Below the pieces are notes generated by a model that searched no databases, was not told the DNA's origin, and was given only the letters and a program-made list of their open reading frames with translations. Shown here piece by piece: positions 1-4,650 of a stretch of 5,792 nucleotides of DNA. Both the position numbers and the translations under genes were made by a program. The stretch is from Gemmatimonadota bacterium (GTDB lineage: Bacteria; Gemmatimonadota; Gemmatimonadetes; Gemmatimonadales; GWC2-71-9), in the NCBI GenBank assembly GCA_003221085.1, contig QHUD01000086.1:1-5792 (forward strand). Direction: 5' to 3'. Within the stretch, counting starts at the first letter, position 1. Each line of letters begins with the position of its first letter.

Positions 1-242
1 ACATCGTCAGCGCGAAACAGCTCTCGCAGTCCATCGTCAACGATCCCAAACTCTGGGCCAGCTGAATCGGCGGCGCTCTCCCGGAGGGAGAGGTGTTCGC
101 ACTGCTCGAGGACGCGGGGTTCAAGCGGGTGCGCTCGACGGTCGTCCCGGGCTTTGCGTTCCGGAAGGAATCGACGCGCGACGCGGCCGAAGGCTACGGC
201 GTGAAGGCGGTGCTGTTCACGGCACAGAAACCCGCGACCTAG
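1..242 (+). CDS. ArsM-like SAM-dependent methyltransferase, C-terminal part, with in-frame TGA at a Cys site (putative selenoprotein)
   Basis: The reading frame begins at base 3 (the gene starts left of the window) and ends at TAG 240-242. It reads IVSAKQLSQSIVNDPKLWAS, then TGA (63-65), then IGGALPEGEVFALLEDAGF, ending in AQKPAT. The 'D/N-P-x-L-W-A-x-C-hGGA-LPE-x-x-F-x-x-LL-x-x-AGF-x-x-V' pattern is that of UbiE/COQ5-type arsenite methyltransferases. These transfer methyl groups from SAM to As(III) in the cytoplasm. The TGA falls exactly on the conserved cysteine, equivalent by my alignment from memory to Cys174 of the algal CmArsM, which ligands arsenic. Family-like sequence continues for 58 codons after it, and a hairpin lies just downstream (76-92). 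I infer that the TGA encodes selenocysteine. The SAM-binding domain is outside the window. No other Cys is visible, so the second C-terminal arsenic ligand of canonical ArsM is not seen. The next gene starts 13 nt on. Alternatives are a nonsense mutation or a base error (TGC/TGT to TGA). The family call rests on a 79-residue fragment. Confidence 0.6.
76..92 (+). promoter_or_regulatory. Candidate bacterial SECIS hairpin downstream of the in-frame TGA
   Basis: CTCTCCC (76-82) pairs perfectly with GGGAGAG (86-92) around the loop GGA (83-85). If the last pair opens, the loop is CGGAG. Bacterial SECIS elements lie inside the coding sequence just after the UGA. They have a short stem and a small apical loop with G in one of its first two positions, about 16-37 nt after the UGA; SelB reads them. 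Here 16-17 nt separate the TGA from the loop, and G83 is first or second in the loop in either fold, so the layout fits at the short end. The lower stem (69-75 with 93-97) pairs only weakly, with bulges and G-U pairs. Caveat: the codons for the family motif LPEGE (ctc ccg gag gga gag) are partly self-complementary in a GC-rich gene, so the hairpin could be a by-product of coding. Confidence 0.5.
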
Positions 243-255
243 GCACGCTTCCCCG

Positions 256-1362
256 ATGACCGCGCCGACCATCTCCACCGAAGGCCTGCGGGAGCTGCTC
301 GAGCGGGGGGCACCGGTCACGGTCCTCGATGTGCGCCCCCCCGCCGAGCGCGCAGAGTGGTCGATTCCCGGCAGCGTACACGCCGACGCGTACGAGGCAT
401 TGCGACGCGGCGACCCAACGGTCCTCGCGGACTTCCACCCCACAAATGGCGACCGCGTCGTGACCGTGTGCGCCGCGGGGAAGACGAGCATGCTGGCGGC
501 CGAGTGCTTGCGCGCGCGCGGCGTGGACGCGGTGTCGCTCGAGGGTGGGATGCGCGCTTGGAGCCTGGCCTGGAACACGGCCGAGGTTCCGTGCCCCGGG
601 AGCAGCGCGCGGATCGTGCAGCTGCGCCGCACCGGGAAGGGATGTCTCTCCTATCTCATCGGCTCGAACGGCGATGCCGCCGTGATCGACGCGTCGCTCG
701 ATCCGCACGTGTACCAACGCGTGGCCGACACAAACGGCTGGCACATTCGCACGGTCCTCGAAACGCACGTGCACGCCGACCACCTGTCCCGCGCCCGGGC
801 TCTCGCGGTCGAGACCGGGGCGAGGCTCTGTCTTCCGACCACGGCTCGGGTCTCCTTCCAGTACGCGCCCCTGAAAGACGGCGACACCTTGCGCGTGGGA
901 TCCGCTGGCCTCAGGGTGTTAAACACGCCTGGCCATACCCCGGAGAGCGCTTGCTATCTGTTGAACGAGCGGGCCCTGTTCACTGGCGACACGCTGTTCC
1001 TAGCGGCCGTCGGCCGCCCGGATCTCGAGGCGACGACGGACGAGTCTCGCCACCGAGCTCACGTACTCCACGCATCCTTGCAGCGCCTGGTCGCATTGCC
1101 CCCCGAGACTGTAGTCCTGCCTACTCACACGAGCGCGCCCGTGGCGTTCGACGGCCAACCCATCAGCGCGACGCTGCGGGAAGTCCACGAGCGAACGTCG
1201 CTCTTGCGTGAGAACGAGGAAACGTTCGTGAGCCAGATCCTCACCCGGCTCCCGCCAACACCGCCGAACCATCACCGCATCGTTGCCCTGAACGAAGCCG
1301 GCACGTTGCCTGATGACCCCACGGAGCTCGAGGCCGGAGCCAATCGCTGCGCCGTTGCCTGA
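256..1362 (+). CDS. Rhodanese / metallo-beta-lactamase fusion, persulfide dioxygenase-like (ETHE1/CstB family)
   Basis: This is a 368-residue cytoplasmic protein with no signal peptide. Residues 1-108 are a rhodanese domain: LDVRPPAERAEWSIPGS, the active-site loop C72-AAGKTS, then LEGGMRAW. Residues about 117-300 are an MBL-fold domain with the metal motif H171-V-H173-A-D175-H176, GHTPES (H227), TGDTLFLAAVGRPDL (D245) and LPTH (H291). The GDTLF-x(4)-GRxDL signature is that of the persulfide dioxygenase/glyoxalase II-like branch. In ETHE1 a mononuclear iron oxidises glutathione persulfide to sulfite, and rhodanese domains move sulfane sulfur to or from thiols or sulfite. The order here is rhodanese then MBL, unlike CstB, where MBL comes first. 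The ATG at 256 follows the upstream stop by 13 nt, and the rhodanese fold begins at once, which supports this start; no clear Shine-Dalgarno is visible. The 3' end overlaps the MFS gene. Sulfur or persulfide handling is likely; the exact substrate cannot be read from sequence. Confidence 0.88.
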   Translation: MTAPTISTEGLRELLERGAPVTVLDVRPPAERAEWSIPGSVHADAYEALRRGDPTVLADFHPTNGDRVVTVCAAGKTSMLAAECLRARGVDAVSLEGGMRAWSLAWNTAEVPCPGSSARIVQLRRTGKGCLSYLIGSNGDAAVIDASLDPHVYQRVADTNGWHIRTVLETHVHADHLSRARALAVETGARLCLPTTARVSFQYAPLKDGDTLRVGSAGLRVLNTPGHTPESACYLLNERALFTGDTLFLAAVGRPDLEATTDESRHRAHVLHASLQRLVALPPETVVLPTHTSAPVAFDGQPISATLREVHERTSLLRENEETFVSQILTRLPPTPPNHHRIVALNEAGTLPDDPTELEAGANRCAVA

Positions 1363-2626
1363 GACGTCGTCTCCGATCCGACTCGGCCTCGGTGCCAACT
1401 GGCGTCAGTTCACGCTGCTGGTCGTCGTCAATGCCTTCGTCGGCGCGATGGTGGGGCTCGAGCGCACCGTCGTCCCACTCATCGCCCAGGCCGACTTCGG
1501 GCTCGTCTCGAAGACCGTCGTCCTCTCCTTCCTTGTGGGCTTTGGCATCGTCAAAGCCCTCGCCAACCTGTTCGCCGGGCAGCTCGCCGACCGGATCGGA
1601 CGCAAGCCGCTGCTCGTCGCGGGGTGGCTCGCGGGTCTCCCGGTGCCGCTGCTCATCATCTGGGCGCCGAGCTGGGGCTGGATCGTGTTCGCCAACGTCC
1701 TGCTCGGCATCAACCAGGGACTGTGCTGGTCCACGACCGTGATCATGAAGATCGATCTCGTGGGACCGGCGCGGCGTGGTCTGGCGATGGGGCTGAACGA
1801 GTTTGCGGGTTACGTCGCCGTGTCGCTGTCGGCGCTGCTCACCGGCTACCTCGCCGCCTCGCACGGCCTGCGGCCGGCGCCATTTTATCCGGGCATAGCA
1901 TTCGCCATGGTCGGACTGCTGCTATCGGTGTTTGCCGTCCGCGACACCCATGGCTACGCGCGTGCGGAGGCGCGTCAGCGTGGCTCGGAGCAATCCCACC
2001 CCGGGTTCGCGCGCGTCTTCCTGCTGACCAGCTGGCGGGACCGCGCGCTGTTCGCGGCGAGCCAGGCGGGCATGGTCAACAACCTGAACGACGGAATGGT
2101 GTGGGGACTGATCCCTGTGTTTCTCGCCGTGCGCGGTGTCACCCTCGACCGCATCGGCGTGGTGACCGCGACCTACCCGCTGGTGTGGGGAATCGGCCAG
2201 CTCGCTACCGGAGCGCTGAGCGACCGCTGGGGACGGAAGTGGATGATCGCGAGTGGGATGTGGGTGCAGGCGGTGGGCATCACGGCATTCGTCGCCGGCC
2301 GCTCCTTCTCGTCATGGATGGCTGGCGCCATGCTCTTGGGGATCGGGACTGCGCTGGTCTACCCCACCCTACTCGCTGCGGTGTCAGACGTCGCGCACCC
2401 CGACTGGCGGGCGAGCGCCGTGGGAGTGTACCGGCTGTGGCGCGACTCGGGCTACGCCATAGGCGCGATCGCAGCAGGGCTCCTGGCGGACGCGTTCACC
2501 ATGCCCTTCGCGATCGGCGCCATCGCCGCGTTGACCTTCGTTTCGGGAGTAGTCGTGGCAGGAGTCATGTACGAGACCCTGCCCGATCGATCCACGGGCC
2601 GGCGTGTCGCTCCGATCAAGGCCTAA
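1313..2626 (+). CDS. MFS transporter, 12 TM
   Basis: A 437-residue inner-membrane protein of the major facilitator superfamily. After a polar N-terminus (about 1-28) come twelve hydrophobic segments in two halves, split by a charged loop around residues 210-228. The MFS loop 2-3 signature is clear in the first half (GQLADRIGRKPL, 89-100) and repeated in the second (GALSDRWGRKWM, 270-281). WRDSGYAIGAIAAGLLAD (376-393) forms a late TM helix. Substrate is unknown; operon position suggests export of a product of the methyltransferase or the sulfur enzyme, or of an anion, but this is inference. The ATG at 1313 overlaps the upstream gene by 50 nt and has no good Shine-Dalgarno. An in-frame TTG at 1355 (8-nt overlap, GGAG at 1336-1339 rather far away) would remove 14 residues before the first TM helix. 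The start is therefore uncertain, though the rest is secure. It ends in TAA just before a terminator-like hairpin. Confidence 0.88.
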   Translation: MTPRSSRPEPIAAPLPETSSPIRLGLGANWRQFTLLVVVNAFVGAMVGLERTVVPLIAQADFGLVSKTVVLSFLVGFGIVKALANLFAGQLADRIGRKPLLVAGWLAGLPVPLLIIWAPSWGWIVFANVLLGINQGLCWSTTVIMKIDLVGPARRGLAMGLNEFAGYVAVSLSALLTGYLAASHGLRPAPFYPGIAFAMVGLLLSVFAVRDTHGYARAEARQRGSEQSHPGFARVFLLTSWRDRALFAASQAGMVNNLNDGMVWGLIPVFLAVRGVTLDRIGVVTATYPLVWGIGQLATGALSDRWGRKWMIASGMWVQAVGITAFVAGRSFSSWMAGAMLLGIGTALVYPTLLAAVSDVAHPDWRASAVGVYRLWRDSGYAIGAIAAGLLADAFTMPFAIGAIAALTFVSGVVVAGVMYETLPDRSTGRRVAPIKA

Positions 2627-2652
2627 CGGGGGCGACCAAGGCGTCGCCCCCG
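2627..2652. terminator. Terminator-like hairpin between convergent genes
   Basis: CGGGGGCGAC (2627-2636) pairs perfectly over 10 bp with GTCGCCCCCG (2643-2652) around the 6-nt loop CAAGGC. It starts at the base after the MFS stop codon and lies 25 bp from the stop of the leftward lipoprotein gene, so it can serve both directions. No real T-run follows on either strand: the right side continues CAGGATGAGTTTCTTC. It is thus either a GC-rich, weakly U-tracted terminator or a 3'-end stabilising hairpin. Confidence 0.65.
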
Positions 2653-2677
2653 CAGGATGAGTTTCTTCGCTCCCTGC

Positions 2678-3256
2678 TCAGTTCAGAATGTGGAACAGGT
2701 TCGGGGACGTCATGCGGTTCCAGAAGTCCACGAAGCCCTTGGATACCGTAACCCCTTCGAAGCGACCTGGCTGCGCGTTCGAGATCCTGCAACTGATCGT
2801 GAGGGTCCCAGCGCTCCCATCATCATACTCGACCCGCAGGATCGCGAGCCCCGCCGTGCTCCCCGGTATGCTCGGAACCGATGCAAGCGCTGGCTCCCAC
2901 CGCACCAGTCCGGTGACCCCATAGTTGCCGCTCCCTGTCACCGCGTCGCTCGCGTCCCGGGTCTCCCACGTTCCGCCCCCCGTCACTGCGCTTGAGATTC
3001 CACCGGCACTTGCCGGAGCGACGAACGTCCCGCTTCCTGTAACAATGATCTTCAACCCGTCGGCCGCCGACGCCGACGCCGAACCGAAGATCTCCCACCC
3101 GATGTGGGCAGCGGCTGTCGGCGCAGCGGCGCTCGCCGAGAACTCGCTAGCCCGCGACGTCGCGGGCGCCGAGATCGGCGCTCTACTCTCGCACGCGAGG
3201 GCGAGGGCCATCGCGACCACGCCCAGGAGCCTTGCGTCCCATCCCTTGCCTTCCAT
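2678..3256 (-). CDS. Small lipoprotein of unknown function with TGSG/TGGG repeats
   Basis: A 192-residue predicted secreted lipoprotein. The N-terminus has charged residues (K4, D7, R9), a hydrophobic stretch (LLGVVAMALAL, 10-20) and Cys22 after ALA, an acceptable though not ideal lipobox. An Ala/Ser-rich linker follows (23-50). The body carries three beta-like repeats: VTGSGTF (72-78), VTGGGTWET (91-99) and VTGSGNYGVTG (106-116). A conserved-looking tail contains RVEYDDGSAG, one further Cys (C166), FEGVTVSKGFVDFWN and LFHILN. I recognise this as a family of uncharacterised secreted bacterial proteins and know no function for it. The start is well fixed by AGGAGG five bases before the ATG. 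It is convergent with the MFS gene. It lies downstream of the metal-efflux operon in the same direction, but a 317-bp gap suggests its own promoter. Confidence 0.8.
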   Translation of the reverse strand: MEGKGWDARLLGVVAMALALACESRAPISAPATSRASEFSASAAAPTAAAHIGWEIFGSASASAADGLKIIVTGSGTFVAPASAGGISSAVTGGGTWETRDASDAVTGSGNYGVTGLVRWEPALASVPSIPGSTAGLAILRVEYDDGSAGTLTISCRISNAQPGRFEGVTVSKGFVDFWNRMTSPNLFHILN

Positions 3257-3261
3257 GTGTG

Positions 3262-3267
3262 CCTCCT
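3262..3267 (-). promoter_or_regulatory. Strong Shine-Dalgarno for the lipoprotein gene
   Basis: On the minus strand AGGAGG lies 5 nt upstream of the ATG at 3256-3254. It decides the start of the 192-residue lipoprotein and excludes longer minus-strand starts in neighbouring frames. Confidence 0.85.
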
Positions 3268-3445
3268 TGCCGATCCCACGGTTCGCTGCGGATGCACGTG
3301 ACCGAGGCGCCGTGGGTACGGGGGCGCACGCGCACGACAGCCCAGCGCCTGGCGATGGTACTCAGAGACTTGTTGACTACGAAGGAGAACGCACACCAAC
3401 TTGGCGGGTAGATCGGAAGCGCTATCAGGTACGATCGACGGTAGG

Positions 3446-3568
3446 CTACGGCTGGCCGCCGCAGATGCACTGCTCGAGGGTCGAAGAGCCCGCCCTGACC
3501 TCACCCCACCATGCCGGTAACGTACCCGCCAGGAGCCGTGTGGCAAGGCGCAGGGTCTCGCGTATCAT
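3446..3568 (-). CDS. Doubtful small ORF, 40 aa
   Basis: ATG at 3568-3566 opens a 40-codon frame (MIRETLRLATRLLAGTLP, then AWWGEVRAGSS... CICGGQP) ending in TAG at 3446-3448. It starts 5 nt after the stop of the CDF-like gene, with AGGG about 10 nt upstream, so it could be the last cistron of the metal operon. By my count about 79% of its third codon positions are G or C, as expected for coding in this genome but also common by chance at high GC. It has an amphipathic N-terminus and a terminal C-x-C pair. I recognise no family. Confidence 0.2.
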   Translation of the reverse strand: MIRETLRLATRLLAGTLPAWWGEVRAGSSTLEQCICGGQP

Positions 3569-3573
3569 GGCGT

Positions 3574-4189
3574 TCAGGCCCTAAGCAGCGGCTCGGCCCG
3601 CAACGCCTCCAGCCCTTCTCTCAAGATGAGGGGAACCATCGCGAGAGCGGCAACCGGATCGGCCCACCACCAGCCGAGCACCGCGTTCAGGCCCAGACCA
3701 AGAAGAGTCGTCGCCGACAGCCACGCGCAGACGATTGTCTCGTGCGCGTCCGCCCGCAGTGCCCGGGCTCCCGAGACTGGCCGCCACGCGGAGCTTCGCT
3801 CGGGCCAGGAGGGGCATCACGATCAATGAGAGCGCCGTGAGCACGATCCCCACGACGCTCTCTCCGGGCCGATCACCGGTGAGGAGTCGACGCCCCGACT
3901 CTGCCACGATGTAGACCGCGAGGGCGAGGAGCAGGACGCCTGCCCAGCGCGCCGCCCGCGCTTCGACAGCGGGCCCGACGCGCGCCGCGCCCAGCTCAGC
4001 CCTGAGCCGCCACCACAGCACCACGCCGCTCGCCACCTCGATCACCGAGTCGATGCCGAACCCGGTCAGCGCCACGGAGCCTGCCGCGACACCGGCTACC
4101 ACTGCGACGCCACCCTCGAGGGCGTTGTAAGCGACGGTAACGCTCTCGAGCCTCTCTCCCCTGCGGAGTAGTGCGACGCGATCCGTCAC
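3574..4189 (-). pseudogene. CDF-like cation transporter, interrupted by a single-base frameshift
   Basis: The frame starts at GTG (4189-4187), which overlaps the upstream stop as GTGA, with GAGG 5 nt upstream. It reads MTDRVALLRRGERLESVTVA..., GFGIDSVIEVASGVVLWW and SLIVMPLLARAKLRVAASLGS to about residue 141. There the family sequence jumps by one base into RALRADAHETIVCAWLSATT..., LGWWWADPVAALAMVPLILREGLEALRA and stops at TGA 3576-3574. The span is 616 nt, exactly 205 codons plus one base, and removing one C or G in GCCCGGGC (3761-3768) restores a 204-residue protein. Members are short inner-membrane proteins with about six TM helices, related to cation diffusion facilitators but without the cytoplasmic C-terminal domain. 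Possible metal ligands are D47 and E51 in TM2, and D147, H149 and C154 beyond the shift. It is the third gene of a coupled metal-efflux operon. Explanations are assembly error, a recent pseudogene, or less likely +1 recoding. Confidence 0.8.
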
Positions 4190-4650
4190 GTGGGCCTCTT
4201 CATCCCCTGCATCATGCTCTGGTGCATCGCCATCAGCCGGCGCATCCGACCGACGTGCGCCTTGAGTCGCGCGTCGAGCGCCCGTCCCGACACCGCGGGC
4301 AGGTCCGCCAGATCCCGCTTGATTGAATCGGTCAGTGCAGTCCACGCCGGGTCCGGCTTCATGCCCATGGCTGTCATATCCGCCCCCATCGCGTCGAGCA
4401 TGCGCGATGCCATGGCCTCGTGCATGCCCAGCATACCCGTGGCAAACGGCGGCGACAGCGCTGCCAGCGAGTCGAGATGCGCGCGCATCATCGGCATCAG
4501 GGAATCACTCCGCATCCCCATCCCCTGCATGCCGGTCATCCCGGGCATGTTGCCCATCCCCGGCATCGCCTGCTGCGGCGCCGACTCCTTCTTCCCACAA
4601 GCCGCGACCACGAACGCGGCGGTGAGCCCCGCAATCATCGTTCTGTTCAT
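4186..4650 (-). CDS. Met-rich periplasmic lipoprotein, probable Cu/Ag-binding partner of CusA
   Basis: A 154-residue lipoprotein. Signal peptide MNRTMIAGLTAAFVVAAC has a good lipobox (VAA-C18). Then comes a Met-Gly/Pro repeat, MPGMGNMPGMTGMQGMGM (29-46), and a helical domain rich in Met (GMLGMHEAMASRMLDAMGADM, about 72-92; MRRLMAMHQSMMQGM, 136-150). I count 26 Met in 154 residues (17%) and only one Cys, the lipid-anchored one. Clustered Met thioethers with His are typical ligands for Cu(I)/Ag(I) in the periplasm (as in CusF, CusB and PcoC). I infer a metal chaperone or buffer feeding the RND pump; it is not homologous by eye to CusF. The ATG at 4650 lies in an ATGA overlap with the cusA stop and has GGAGG 4 nt upstream. 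Its own stop overlaps the CDF-like start (GTGA), so all three genes are translationally coupled. A longer open frame to the right merely overlaps cusA. Confidence 0.82.
   Translation of the reverse strand: MNRTMIAGLTAAFVVAACGKKESAPQQAMPGMGNMPGMTGMQGMGMRSDSLMPMMRAHLDSLAALSPPFATGMLGMHEAMASRMLDAMGADMTAMGMKPDPAWTALTDSIKRDLADLPAVSGRALDARLKAHVGRMRRLMAMHQSMMQGMKRPT

Larger units (their letters stand above)
3257..3573. other. Intergenic region, about 317 bp, no secure gene
   Basis: This stretch separates the CDF-like gene from the lipoprotein gene, both leftward. It should contain the 3' end of the metal operon transcript and the lipoprotein promoter. I see no convincing -35/-10 pair, no tRNA, no strong hairpin and no repeat. 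Reading frames on both strands lack family-like sequence. One 40-codon ORF (3446-3568, minus) is listed separately as doubtful. Confidence 0.6.

Noticed and set aside
63..65. TGA read as Trp or Gly by an altered genetic code
   Set aside because: Five other genes in the window end in TGA at the expected C-terminus, and TGG is used normally for Trp.
93..242. Separate short gene starting at GTG 93 after the TGA
   Set aside because: The sequence is the natural C-terminus of the methyltransferase, no ribosome binding site precedes the GTG, and a 49-residue fragment would lack the SAM-binding domain.
1241..1864. Long minus-strand open frame opposite the two rightward genes
   Set aside because: Arg/Asp/Glu-rich composition typical of antisense frames in GC-rich DNA. 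It overlaps two genes with clear domain motifs.
1624..2751. 375-codon plus-strand frame inside the MFS gene
   Set aside because: A +1-frame shadow rich in Arg, Gly and Ala with no family signal; the MFS frame has both signature motifs.
3340..3420. Sigma70-like promoter for the lipoprotein gene (TTGGTG on the minus strand)
   Set aside because: No convincing -10 box at proper spacing, and chance matches are common.
3052..3546. Minus-strand frames filling the 3257-3573 gap
   Set aside because: Low-complexity Arg/Ser/Pro-rich translations that run into the lipoprotein gene in another frame, with no ribosome binding site.
3761..3768. Programmed +1 frameshift in the CDF-like gene
   Set aside because: No slow codon, stop codon or stimulatory structure of a known +1 site is evident, and an indel in a GC run is simpler.
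3581..4345. 254-residue version of the CDF-like protein
   Set aside because: Its N-terminal 50 residues shadow the Met-rich gene and its last 60 or so follow the wrong frame after the indel. The family-consistent protein is GTG 4189 to TGA 3574 with one base skipped.
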